Positions 1-7,036 of a DNA stretch of 38,079 nt are shown piece after piece. The stretch spans positions 1-38,079 of the forward strand of contig JACDQI010000307.1 in the NCBI GenBank assembly GCA_015657675.1. Direction: 5' to 3'. The DNA is from Devosia sp. Lineage in GTDB: Bacteria; Pseudomonadota; Alphaproteobacteria; Rhizobiales; Devosiaceae. A program made the position numbers and the translations under genes. Positions within the stretch are counted from its first letter, which is position 1. Every line of letters starts with the position of its first letter. Below the pieces are notes generated by a model. The model did no database searches, was not told the origin of the DNA, and saw nothing but the letters and a program-made list of their open reading frames with translations.

Positions 1-1
1 A

Positions 2-289
2 ACCGTATGGGAGTGGACCTCGACCTGCGACAGCCGCACGTCCTTCGATGCAGCCGGCGCGCAGGTGAGCCAGTTACAGTCCTGCGGCGTCCGGCTGCTC
101 GAGGGACGTCACCGCACCGCAATGAGCTTTTTTGTTCGCGACTCCGTCGCTGGCGGCTGCTCGGCCGGCGCTCCACCCGACAATCTCGGCTTTCGGCTGG
201 TGCGAGAACCCGGCTGGATCGAAGGCGCGGGGTCGGGGATAGGCGAGTGGCTTTCAGCGCTGTCTAAGCACTGGGGATTTCCTAGCTGA
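2..289 (+). CDS. C-terminal end of SUMF1/formylglycine-generating-enzyme family protein (5' partial)
   Basis: The reading frame is open from the window edge and closes at TGA 287-289, giving about 95 residues. It starts with a VWEWTS motif followed by CD, continues with a CGVRLLEGRHRTAMSFF-like stretch and AGGC, and has the GFRLVRE signature. That order is typical of the C-terminal half of the FGE-sulfatase (SUMF1/EgtB/PvdO) fold, a metal-binding oxidase-like domain. The N-terminus lies outside the window, so neither the exact activity nor a signal peptide can be judged. A tail of about 22 residues after GFRLVRE is longer than usual. The gene lies outside the integrative element, downstream of the original tRNA-Gln locus, so it is probably ordinary chromosome. 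Family assignment is fairly secure; specific function is not. Confidence 0.7.
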   Translation, partial: TVWEWTSTCDSRTSFDAAGAQVSQLQSCGVRLLEGRHRTAMSFFVRDSVAGGCSAGAPPDNLGFRLVREPGWIEGAGSGIGEWLSALSKHWGFPS

Positions 290-646
290 GACTTTCGAGA
301 GTGATTAATCGGCCCTCAGCGGCCGCCCGTGGTGCGACGAAACCAATTTGAACTTTAGGCTCCCCAGCCGGCCTTTGCCAAAATCCAAGCGGTGCTACGG
401 TCGTCGCCGTCGCCCAAATGGTATCGGAATAGTCGTCTATATGTGCGAGCGGACTGAAAATTCTGCGCGCCGAGGCGGGCCGACGTTCCGTTTATTACCG
501 CCGATCCCCATGCCCAAGCCAGCCACGAGACGCCATCTTGGATGGCAACCCGCGTGAGAGATCCCAAGTCTCCCCGAGATCGACATCGCTATGTTTCGCG
601 GTAGCAACACCGTCAAAGTCGAAATCTAGTGTCGCGCAAGCCTTAA
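290..646. other. Intergenic stretch without recognisable gene
   Basis: About 350 bases between the FGE-family gene and the XRE remnant. The open frames here are short, overlap on both strands and give low-complexity Arg/Pro/Ser-rich peptides without motifs. I see no convincing ribosome site, terminator or repeat. Confidence 0.4.
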
Positions 647-886
647 CAAAGTACTCGCCTCATCCCCTTCCTAGACCGCCATGTACTGGCGCTACGAGGA
701 ACGACGTCGCAGATCGAGATTGCCAAAGAGGCCGGCTTCAACAGTCCCAATATGCTGGTGACGATCCGCAGCGGCGCCAACAAGCTGCCCATTGATCGTG
801 TTCCGGGACTCGCCCAGGCGCTAGGTGTGGACCCTGCGCGATGGGCCTTCGATCTGATCGTCGGCGGATTTGGCCTTAGTTTATAG
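647..886 (+). pseudogene. Remnant of an XRE/Cro-type helix-turn-helix regulator
   Basis: From about 662 one frame reads LIPFLDRHVLALRG, then TSQIEIAKEAGF, a NMLVTIRSG recognition-helix-like segment, and KLPIDRVPGLAQALGVDP, ending at TAG 884-886. This is the usual order of a small rhizobial XRE-type DNA-binding protein (residues after SQ form the helix-turn-helix; PIDRVPALAxALGVDP is the conserved fourth helix region). No ATG or GTG with a ribosome site precedes it, and an in-frame TAA lies at 644-646, so the N-terminus is lost or frameshifted. It lies just outside the left attachment repeat. It could be a short protein from a rare start codon, but a remnant is more likely. Confidence 0.45.
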
Positions 887-1001
887 GCGCTTTGCCACTC
901 TAAACCTGACCAGTGGCAAGAGAGATCGCCGTTGTCTAACGGATCATGGACCGAAACACTGTTTCGATTAAACGTTAAGACTTTGATTTCGTTGTGAATT
1001 C

Positions 1002-1051
1002 GGCGCTGGCTGGGGAACCTGGATTCGAACCAAGATTGACGGAGTCAGAGT
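1002..1051. repeat. attL: 50-bp direct repeat, displaced 3' end of tRNA-Gln
   Basis: These 50 bases are identical to 17996-18045. The match breaks at both ends (C versus T before it, G versus C after it). Read on the minus strand, 1007-1051 is the tRNA-Gln 3' part from the anticodon loop to the encoded CCA, without the 5' half. This is the scar expected when an element integrates into a tRNA gene and supplies a replacement 3' end. The integrase gene begins its 3' end 49 bp to the right. Confidence 0.93.
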
Positions 1052-1088
1052 GTTTGCGACGCCTTTGATTTTGATGTGATTTTCACCG

Positions 1089-1109
1089 CAGTGTGCCAAC
1101 TATGTGCCG
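1089..1109. promoter_or_regulatory. Left arm-type integrase binding sites
   Basis: Two 8-mers, GTGTGCCA (1091-1098) and ATGTGCCG (1102-1109), lie 11 bp apart. The whole 21-bp block recurs inverted at 17920-17940 with 19 of 21 bases matching. Paired short repeats on both sides of an attachment core are the usual layout of tyrosine-integrase arm sites. The block overlaps the integrase stop codon. Confidence 0.6.
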
Positions 1110-2266
1110 AACAAGTGCTTCTCGGCCGCTGCAAAGGCTGCGCTCTCGTCGGTGACGGGGAACAGATGCGCGTAGGTGTCGAAGGTCACCTGAATGCTGC
1201 CGTGCCCCATGCGCTCCTGCACCGCCTTGGCAGGCAGCTCGAGGCCGCCATCAGCTCGGCGGTTGATGCACCATGAGGCGAACCAATGTCGTAGGGCATG
1301 AAAGCCGGGATACTTCGGCTTGAGGTTCTCGCCCTCTCCGACTGTCACGCCGGCCGCTATCCATGCAGGCCAGAGGCCACGCTGCAGCATGTTCTGGTGG
1401 AATTCGACACCGCCCTCGGTATTGGGGAACACAAGGCCGCCCTCACCCTTCGGGCAGGCGAGTTTCCACGTCTTGAGCGTGTTGATGACCATAGGTGTCA
1501 GGGGAATGGTCCGCCGGCCAGCACCGGACTTCGGAGCCCCGATTTCCCGGTAACGGTCGGCTCGCTGTGAGACCGTGAGCTTGCCGTTGTCGAGATCCAA
1601 ATCGGACCAGCGCAGCCCGCGCGCCTCGCTGGCACGGATGCCCGTGAACACCATCGTCACCAGCAAGGGCCGCCAGCGGCCTGACACTGACGTCAGGAGC
1701 GACTTGATCTCGGAGCCGGTGGGAATATCCACGCCGACCTGCAGGCGCGGTTTGGCACGTCGGTCCGCCTTCTTTGAACGGGACCGGGACTGCTCATGCA
1801 CGGGGTTGCGGACAGTTAGCCCCCTGCCCTGCGCGTCGGCGATGATCGACCCCAGCGAGACGATCACGCGCTTAACCATGGCCGGCGATCGACCTCCCTC
1901 GCGCAACCTGTCCTGAAAGTCTCGGACGCCGGGCACGGTGAGTTTGTTGAGCCGGACTTCGCCGATAATCGGGACGATGTGGAGATCGAGGTGCTGACGG
2001 CGCTGGTCGAGTGTGGTGCGCTCAAGGCCATCGGCTTCGCCAGATTTCAGCCAGAGCTTGCCCGCTTGCTCGACAGTGACTGTCTCGGCGTCGGCGACGT
2101 GGACGCCTTCGCGAACTTCGGTCCGGGCCGTGAGCAGGAATGCGTCGGCGTCTTTTTTCCGCGCAAACATTTTTCGGCGCCGCTTGCCCTTGGCGTCGAG
2201 ATAATCGGCCTGCCAACCGGATTGCTCGACACCCTTGGTCGACCATGTGCGCTTGCGGACGCTCAT
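1100..2266 (-). CDS. Site-specific tyrosine recombinase (element integrase)
   Basis: A 388-residue phage-type integrase that would cut and rejoin DNA at the tRNA-Gln attachment sites. An N-terminal AP2-like arm-binding domain (WQADYLDAKGKRR) is followed by a SAM-like core-binding domain (about 65-165). The catalytic domain has all the expected residues: Arg211 in TGIRASEARGLRW, Lys246 in APKSG, His323/Arg326 in HALRHW, His355 in RMGHGS and nucleophile Tyr365 in FDTYAHL. I chose the ATG at 2266 (MSVRKRTW), which sits 2 bp after the upstream stop; a start 15 bp earlier would overlap that gene. The gene ends 49 bp from attL, the standard arrangement for self-encoded integrases. Likely transcribed with the membrane-protein gene upstream. 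Confidence 0.93.
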   Translation of the reverse strand: MSVRKRTWSTKGVEQSGWQADYLDAKGKRRRKMFARKKDADAFLLTARTEVREGVHVADAETVTVEQAGKLWLKSGEADGLERTTLDQRRQHLDLHIVPIIGEVRLNKLTVPGVRDFQDRLREGGRSPAMVKRVIVSLGSIIADAQGRGLTVRNPVHEQSRSRSKKADRRAKPRLQVGVDIPTGSEIKSLLTSVSGRWRPLLVTMVFTGIRASEARGLRWSDLDLDNGKLTVSQRADRYREIGAPKSGAGRRTIPLTPMVINTLKTWKLACPKGEGGLVFPNTEGGVEFHQNMLQRGLWPAWIAAGVTVGEGENLKPKYPGFHALRHWFASWCINRRADGGLELPAKAVQERMGHGSIQVTFDTYAHLFPVTDESAAFAAAEKHLFGT

Positions 2267-2268
2267 CC

Positions 2269-2781
2269 CTAGTGCCCCCAAAACTTGAAGCTGGCCTTAC
2301 GCTTGCCTCGCGACATCATCGACCGACGTCGAGCGGTCGCAACGGTCACCATTTGCGATCTGGCCTCCGAAACGGCCTCAATGGAAGAGGCGATGTCAGC
2401 AACCCAATTATCCTCGCGCGTCTTGAGCCGCGACCCCAGCACGTCAAGCGACACGTGAATCTCGTCCTCCAGGATGAGTGCTGCGATGGCCCCTACTTCA
2501 TCCAGCCGTCGGCGGGCATTTCGGTAGCGCTCCAGATGGGGCTCGGTGTCCACCTCTCGATTGACGGCGTAGGCGGAGAGCGTCTGCTCGAGCCCCCGCT
2601 GCATTTCGGCAAGGGCAACAAGTATGTCAGCAATCGCTTGCGTTTCACGTTCCCATGACTTCTCGGACTTGTAGCGCGCCAGTGCCCAATCAACCGTCAG
2701 CCGAGCGATCAAGAGCGCTGCGCCAAGCTGCAGGCCCATCTTGCTGAGTTCGGCCAGAGCGGCCGCGAGTTGAGGGTTCAT
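2269..2781 (-). CDS. Hypothetical membrane-anchored protein
   Basis: 170 residues with one hydrophobic segment near the N-terminus (about 14-34, GLQLGAALLIARLTVDWALA). A long helical, charged region follows (about 38-150) and the tail is very basic (ARRRSMMSRGKRK). I do not recognise the family. A single helix anchor with a coiled cytoplasmic body recalls the 262-residue membrane protein at the other end of the element. The start ATG at 2779-2781 has a GAGGG about 9 bases upstream. It runs into the integrase gene with a 2-bp gap, so the two are probably co-transcribed. A link to element maintenance or exclusion is only a guess from position. Confidence 0.55.
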   Translation of the reverse strand: MNPQLAAALAELSKMGLQLGAALLIARLTVDWALARYKSEKSWERETQAIADILVALAEMQRGLEQTLSAYAVNREVDTEPHLERYRNARRRLDEVGAIAALILEDEIHVSLDVLGSRLKTREDNWVADIASSIEAVSEARSQMVTVATARRRSMMSRGKRKASFKFWGH

Positions 2782-2797
2782 TTGGCCGCCCTCACGT

Positions 2798-2811
2798 CCG
2801 CCAATTGGCGG
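2798..2811. promoter_or_regulatory. 14-bp perfect palindrome, candidate operator
   Basis: CCGCCAATTGGCGG lies 17 bp upstream of the start of the membrane-protein/integrase pair, in the promoter or leader position. A dyad without a loop fits a dimeric repressor site. The binding protein is unknown; the element's HTH and zinc-finger proteins are candidates. Confidence 0.35.
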
Positions 2812-2896
2812 TTTGTCCGTTTTCGGCCTGCCAGCCGTCCTTGGCCTCGCCCTTTGGTCCGGTCCATTGCCGTTTGCGAACTGACATCCTTTTCAC

Positions 2897-3553
2897 TCAC
2901 TGCACCCTGTTTGCTGATCGACGTCTGCTCATTGCTTGCCGGCAGCCGTTGCTGCAGTAGACGGCATCAGTTCTGCGTTCCGTCCTGGGACCGACGAGGA
3001 AGAATTTATTGCAACGCGGGCACTCAACAAGGTGTGCCCCTGCCTCGGCGACAGCAATACACTCCCACCTCATGTAGTTGAGCAAACTGTTGGCAAAGAG
3101 ACCGACGCTCTGCGCCTTCCCAGCGGCAACAAACTGTGCTCGAGGGGCAAGGTCCCGAAGGACTAGGTTCGCATTTTCTCGGCGTGCCGCCAGAGTGCCC
3201 CGGCCCATCTTGACCAACAATGAGATCACCGCCCTAGAGCGGATTTCTTCAGGGCGAGATACCGGCCAAGCATGGCGCTCTTCGGCTCGGTGAGAGGGGA
3301 GATGTTCTAGCCCATACTGCCCGTAGAAGGCCTCCAGATGCTTTAGGGACCTAGCGTTTCCAAGTTGAACGACCAAGGGATTGTTCAGCGAGTCGAGGCC
3401 AAGACGAACTCGTTTGCGTCGCGCCGATCTGTACCGCGCGACTAAGTAGCCCTCTGTCTCGTCAAAGAGGGCGTCCGACCGGTCAAGGGAGTTGGCCGGT
3501 ACAATTTCGATGCCATCGACGCAGGTCTCCCAAAGGAGAGAAATACCGATCAT
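2897..3553 (-). CDS. CGNR-like zinc-finger protein, probable DNA-binding regulator
   Basis: 218 residues. The C-terminal 45 residues contain CPRCNKFFLVGPRTERR, then YCSNGCRQAMSRRR. This C-x2-C / C-x3-C finger followed by an arginine cluster matches the general form of CGNR-type and related zinc fingers of bacterial regulators, although the literal CGNR motif is absent. The N-terminal 165 residues are mostly helical and carry no motif I know, as in the variable ABATE-type ligand domains of this class. It is transcribed toward the membrane-protein/integrase pair from a separate start at 3553, and divergently from the excisionase-like gene at 3666. Its place between the two suggests control of integration genes, which is inference. 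Confidence 0.6.
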   Translation of the reverse strand: MIGISLLWETCVDGIEIVPANSLDRSDALFDETEGYLVARYRSARRKRVRLGLDSLNNPLVVQLGNARSLKHLEAFYGQYGLEHLPSHRAEERHAWPVSRPEEIRSRAVISLLVKMGRGTLAARRENANLVLRDLAPRAQFVAAGKAQSVGLFANSLLNYMRWECIAVAEAGAHLVECPRCNKFFLVGPRTERRTDAVYCSNGCRQAMSRRRSANRVQ

Positions 3554-3665
3554 TTCAAGGGCCCGTTACGGCTATCGCTAACTTCACGATACTACCCTTC
3601 GTGCCTTCTAGCTACGCCTCTCGCACCGATGTTACGCTTAGCTCCATAAATTGTGGAGAGTGAAA

Positions 3666-3869
3666 ATGGCTACTAAAGCGGAGGCCCTAGATCTTGTTTG
3701 GGGCGCGTCCGAGATTGCCGCGGTGATCGGTACATCGCCGCGCAGAGCGTTCGACCTTCTCGAGAAAGGTCGAATACCCGGCCGCAAAGTGGGCGGCAGG
3801 TGGGTCGCCGATAGAGCTGAGCTGGTCGATTTCTTTCGGCCGGGCACTGCAACTGAGCCTCCCGCTTAA
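3666..3869 (+). CDS. MerR-like/HTH_17 DNA-binding protein, excisionase-like
   Basis: 67 residues, almost all one small winged-helix domain: ASEIAAVIGTSPRRAFDLLEKGRIPGRKVGGRW, then ADRAELVDFF. That is the typical pattern of excisionase-family (HTH_17) proteins, in which the GRW wing and LVDFF helix end the fold. Small proteins of this kind act as recombination directionality factors or repressors in integrative elements. The ATG at 3666 has GGAGAG five bases upstream; an earlier in-frame start at 3651 lacks this. It heads the plus-strand block of maintenance genes. Whether it directs excision or regulates transcription cannot be told from sequence. Confidence 0.7.
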   Translation: MATKAEALDLVWGASEIAAVIGTSPRRAFDLLEKGRIPGRKVGGRWVADRAELVDFFRPGTATEPPA

Positions 3870-4012
3870 GTGGCGTTCTGAACTGCCACGAACTCCCGGC
3901 TGCACGACGCCTATCCCAACCGTCTCAAGCTTATTTCGAGTGGCTGCGGGCGCGCCAACTTTCGCGCCCCCAAGTTCGAATTCGCCAGTGAGACTCGACA
4001 AGGAACGCATGA

Positions 4013-4360
4013 ATGAAATCTATACCCAGAGTAGAGATCCCTCCCTCCATCGACCGAGGCATTTTCCTCGAACCGAGTCCCTACGAGACAGATGCCGGGA
4101 ACCTAATCGGCCGCGACCCACGGCAAGTCCCGTTGGCCGAAATTCGCCTGCTAGGTCTTCCAGAGAGCCCTATAAAGGCGATCAGAGCGAAGTGCGTCGA
4201 GTGCAGCGGTAACAATGTCGCTGAGGTCCGAAAATGTGTCTCAGTGCATTGCGCGCTTTGGCCGATGCGGATGGGCGTGAGCCCTTTCCATGCCTCCAGC
4301 AGCAGCGCCAAACTGGACTTGGCGAAATTCGCCGCGTCGAAGGAAGGGCGGGGTATTTGA
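4013..4360 (+). CDS. Small Cys-rich conserved protein of rhizobial mobile elements
   Basis: 115 residues. The core reads PIKAIRAKCVECSG, VRKCVSVHCALWPMRMG. A CxxC and a CxxxxC pair separated by about 15 residues, followed by LWPxRxG, is a pattern I associate with small proteins recurrent in prophages and islands of Hyphomicrobiales. The four cysteines probably bind zinc. The N-terminal 45 residues are variable. It lies between the excisionase-like and replication-like genes on the same strand, about 140 bp after the former. No function is known to me; a DNA- or RNA-binding accessory role is plausible. Confidence 0.6.
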   Translation: MKSIPRVEIPPSIDRGIFLEPSPYETDAGNLIGRDPRQVPLAEIRLLGLPESPIKAIRAKCVECSGNNVAEVRKCVSVHCALWPMRMGVSPFHASSSSAKLDLAKFAASKEGRGI

Positions 4361-4571
4361 ATGTCCCTGCATCAACCTCCGCGACGCCACCAACCAGTGG
4401 ATGGGACAATGAAACTGCTTGAGGCGGCCGACATGGCCGCTTCGACAACTAGCGGTCGAGCAAATGGTCCCGAAAGACTCGGCCTTGCCTAGGACGCAGC
4501 GGCTGTTGCTGCTCTCCTCGGCTTCGCCGAGCGACGAGTTCTTTCAAAAGTTCGAGGCAGGGGGCCCTTCC

Positions 4572-5048
4572 ATGACGCGAGATCGGCGTAAAAAGCGCGC
4601 TGGGGGCGCAAGGCATTGGGTGATGCTGGAACACTACCTGCTCGATACGCTTGCGTGGCGTTCGTTGTCCTCCCGCGGGCGAGCGCTCTATGTCGAGGTT
4701 AAGCGCCGGTACAACGGTAGCAACAATGGCATGATCCCATTCAGTGCTAGAGAGGCCGGCACCGCCCTAAACGCCTCACACCATACTGGCGCGCGCGTGC
4801 TCCAGGAACTTCAAGAGCACGGCTTCATTGCGATCACCGAAGAGAGCAGCTTTGACCGCAAAGTGAAGATCGCCCGCGAATACCGGCTTACTGAGGCCCG
4901 AAATGATCGGCCAGGTTTTGAGGCCCCGCCGACGAAAGAATTCCTCCGGTGGCGACCAAGCGAAAATCAAAACGTCAGTCGCACTGGTGAGATTGACAGT
5001 CGCACCGGTGAGACTAAGACACGAAAAAGGGAGGCCGCTAGTGCCTGA
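4572..5048 (+). CDS. Winged-helix protein, replication-initiator-like, of the element
   Basis: 158 residues. HWVMLEHYLLDTLAWRSLSSRGRALYVEVKRRYNGSNNG, followed by a typical helix-turn-helix (AREAGTALNASHHTGARVLQELQEHGFI) and a KEFLRWRP box, marks a family common in rhizobial islands and annotated as helix-turn-helix protein. The layout (bulky-residue N-lobe, winged helix, short linker) recalls plasmid replication initiators. The C-terminal tail holds two 7-residue repeats with core SRTGE, encoded by the first two of four iteron-like DNA repeats. The start ATG at 4572 has a purine-rich GAGGCAGGGGG upstream; an in-frame extension of 51 residues is low complexity. A replication role is inference; transcriptional regulation is the alternative. 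Confidence 0.65.
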   Translation: MTRDRRKKRAGGARHWVMLEHYLLDTLAWRSLSSRGRALYVEVKRRYNGSNNGMIPFSAREAGTALNASHHTGARVLQELQEHGFIAITEESSFDRKVKIAREYRLTEARNDRPGFEAPPTKEFLRWRPSENQNVSRTGEIDSRTGETKTRKREAASA

Positions 5049-5111
5049 CAGTCTCACCCAAGCGACTGTTCTGCCCGATCTCGGGATTTCACAGTCTCAC
5101 CCACGCGACAC
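4976..5111. repeat. Four iteron-like 20-bp repeats, candidate replication origin
   Basis: Copies with consensus CAGTCGCNYBGGTGAGAYTR lie at 4976-4995 and 4997-5016 (direct, 21 bp apart) and at 5049-5068 and 5092-5111 (opposite orientation, 43 bp apart). Spacing of one or two times 21 bp puts them on the same helix face. Two are inside the 3' end of the winged-helix gene and two in the following intergenic space. Iterons beside an initiator gene are the classic plasmid origin layout. They could also be autoregulatory operators for the same protein. Confidence 0.6.
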
Positions 5112-5156
5112 TATCAGATATCTGCCATACCCCCCTGCCGCAATTCGGAGCGTGCA

Positions 5157-5522
5157 GTGACGGACCAGTCCGACCTGTTTGACGCTTCAGCCTCCTTGGT
5201 TGCTCGAACCAGCGCCGGGACGCCTCCAAAGGACAACGGCAGCTCCGTCACCCCTTCGCCGGCGATCTTGCCTTTCCCGCTTGCCCGCCGTCTCGGCAAG
5301 GTCCGTGACGTCGCCAACAAGTTGCTCACCAGAACCACGGAGCGGGCCGTTGAGCACTATCGCCGCCAAGTTACCAGCGCGCTGCAGGTTCATTTGCAGG
5401 TAAAGCGTGTCCCGGCTGAAGACCACCAAGGCGAAATCGCTCGTTTCTGGCTTGCTGTCGACTGCGAGGTCGCTAGGCGCCTTTACATTCTCCGCGGGGA
5501 CGAACGGCCCCCCGTCTCCTGA
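5157..5522 (+). CDS. DUF6074 family protein
   Basis: 121 residues from a GTG start. After a disordered N-terminus comes ILPFPLARRLGKVRDVANKL, then AVEHYRRQVTSAL and an acidic/amphipathic region. LPFPxARRxxKVRxVA followed by a YxRQ helix is the hallmark of the DUF6074 family, small proteins frequent in rhizobial phages and islands. No biochemical role is known to me. GGAG about 7 bases before GTG 5157 supports the start. It follows the iteron region and shares its frame with the next gene, separated by TGA 5520-5522, which leaves open a once-continuous frame. The neighbours suggest a part in element maintenance. Confidence 0.7.
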   Translation: MTDQSDLFDASASLVARTSAGTPPKDNGSSVTPSPAILPFPLARRLGKVRDVANKLLTRTTERAVEHYRRQVTSALQVHLQVKRVPAEDHQGEIARFWLAVDCEVARRLYILRGDERPPVS

Positions 5523-5549
5523 GGTGAACCAAACGTAGACCCCAAGGCA

Positions 5550-6200
5550 GTGGGTCGTTTGGCACTTAATTTCGATGGATCGAACTTGATGGTTGCCTTG
5601 ACGCGCCGTACCTCTCGCGACCTGTGCGAGCACACAAATCAAATAGATATCAGACGTTTGCAGCGACAAGGCTGCTTCGACGATCTGAATTCCGGCTGCA
5701 TCAAATGGGCTGACGGAACCTTGATATCTTTCTTGGTCACCGGGTCAGAACTGATCTTTCAGCCTTTCATGAACCCTCATGAGCCACTTCAGGTGATTCA
5801 GATTGTGACTACGCCACAACGCCTGGGTGGCAAAAGGCGGTGGTTCCAGTGTCCGAACTGCCGTCGGCGCTGTGCCAAACTATACCTAGGGAGCGCAATC
5901 GCCTGTCGGCTGTGCTGCAACCTGACCTACGAGTGCCAACGCGAGAACCCCTTTCACCGGGCGATTTCAAAAGTTCAGAAGGCACGGATGAGACTAGGCG
6001 GATCAGCGGATCTGACTGCACCGTTTCCAAGTCGGCCTAAGGGCATGCACCTTGATACCTGGGAGAGGCGCCGAGTGAAAACGGCATCTCATGAGAGCCG
6101 GTTCTTGTCTCTTGCACAATCATTCACCCGAGACCTTAGAGCCTCGATCGAGCGCGGACCCAATGCCCTTGGCCGCCGACATAGCGGTCGCCGTACTTAA
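5550..6200 (+). CDS. Zinc-ribbon protein of rhizobial mobile elements
   Basis: 216 residues. The middle has a zinc ribbon: RWWF-like KRRWFQCPNCRRRCAKLYL, then CRLCCNLTYECQREN. The LGGSADLTAPFPSRPKGMHLDTWER segment after it is very conserved among unnamed proteins of Hyphomicrobiales islands. The protein is basic at its C-terminus. Structure suggests nucleic-acid binding, but no function is known to me. The start is GTG 5550, the only reasonable start after the TGA at 5520. It closes the plus-strand maintenance block and is convergent with the GrpB gene. Confidence 0.65.
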   Translation: MGRLALNFDGSNLMVALTRRTSRDLCEHTNQIDIRRLQRQGCFDDLNSGCIKWADGTLISFLVTGSELIFQPFMNPHEPLQVIQIVTTPQRLGGKRRWFQCPNCRRRCAKLYLGSAIACRLCCNLTYECQRENPFHRAISKVQKARMRLGGSADLTAPFPSRPKGMHLDTWERRRVKTASHESRFLSLAQSFTRDLRASIERGPNALGRRHSGRRT

Positions 6201-6210
6201 CGGCGGCGCG

Positions 6211-6291
6211 CCTTCGACAACCGTCCTTATCGAAGGTCTGCTTGGCGCCAAAAGCAGTCCCGCCCCCCACATCCCAAGATCATCTGTGGGG
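6211..6291. terminator. Two hairpins between convergent genes
   Basis: CCTTCGA (6211-6217) pairs with TCGAAGG (6230-6236), and CCCCACA (6265-6271) with TGTGGGG (6285-6291). Both are perfect 7-bp dyads in the 116-bp gap between convergent genes. There is no strong T-run, so termination is likely but not certain. Confidence 0.4.
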
Positions 6292-6316
6292 TAACTCCAC
6301 CATTGCGCACCCCTGG

Positions 6317-6889
6317 CTAACCGTCTGCCTTTGCGTTTGCGGGTTGGGCCCACTCTAGAGCCCGCTCGATCAACGCGCTCACGTAACCCGCCTTCGCGTC
6401 TGAGTAGGCCAAGAGCGATGTGCGGCCAGCTGCGACCGCAAGCAACTTCGCATGGCTGTAGGCATCGCGCTCGCTGGCATGAGCGCGCAGATAGTCGCGC
6501 AATGCTAGTGCTCTCCGCCAGTGGGGCGAGTCTAGTGCAACCAGATGAAGATTGAGGGCAAGCGAGTCTCTCAAACGCAGGTAGCGTCGGCCCGGAACGC
6601 CCGCCTCGCCGAGGTCCGTCCACCCTGCCAGTGACGCGATGCCAGCTATCTGCTCCAGGTCGTCAGGCCGACGCAATCCAACCATCAGGTCCAGTATGGG
6701 CTTGGCACTCATGCCTTCGACGGCGGTGCTTCCTATGTGTTCTACTTCAACATCGAAACCACTGAGTTGACGTCGGAGTATTGCAGCCTGCTTGGCCGCC
6801 GACACGCGCCACAAAGGATCGAACGCCGCTAGGTGGACGGGTTCGTCTACAGTGGGGAGTGCCTTCATTTCGTCGTGCTCAGCCATCAT
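6317..6889 (-). CDS. GrpB family protein (UPF0157, nucleotidyltransferase-like fold)
   Basis: 190 residues. The diagnostic GrpB stretch is clear: HLAAFDPLWRVSAAKQ, then VEVEHIGSTAVEGMSAKPILDLMVGL, followed by RRYLRLRD and NLHLVALDSPHW, and a helical C-terminus with an AYSDAKAGYV motif. The family has a nucleotidyltransferase-like fold; some members act as dephospho-CoA-kinase domains in fusions, but the role of stand-alone forms is unsettled. ATG codons at 6889 and 6886 are both possible. Hairpins on either side separate it from the DoxX/VOC operon upstream and from the convergent maintenance block, so it is probably its own unit. Cargo gene. Confidence 0.85.
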   Translation of the reverse strand: MMAEHDEMKALPTVDEPVHLAAFDPLWRVSAAKQAAILRRQLSGFDVEVEHIGSTAVEGMSAKPILDLMVGLRRPDDLEQIAGIASLAGWTDLGEAGVPGRRYLRLRDSLALNLHLVALDSPHWRRALALRDYLRAHASERDAYSHAKLLAVAAGRTSLLAYSDAKAGYVSALIERALEWAQPANAKADG

Positions 6890-6956
6890 CACGCGAACGT
6901 CTCGCGACGGGAACGTCAGACCTTATGCGAACGAGGCAAAATGAAACAGGGACACC

Positions 6957-7005
6957 CCCACGCCCTTCTACGGGTGTGGGAGGCCGCTCTGCGCCACAAG
7001 CGGCC
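6957..7005 (-). terminator. Tandem hairpins after the carboxylesterase operon
   Basis: CCCACGCCC (6957-6965) pairs with GGGTGTGGG (6972-6980) with one G-U, and GGCCGCT (6982-6988) with AGCGGCC (6999-7005). They follow the end of the minus-strand carboxylesterase gene by about 30 bp. A clear U-run is missing. Confidence 0.4.
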
Positions 7006-7036
7006 GCTCCAGATGCATGAGTGCGAAGTAGTCTCC

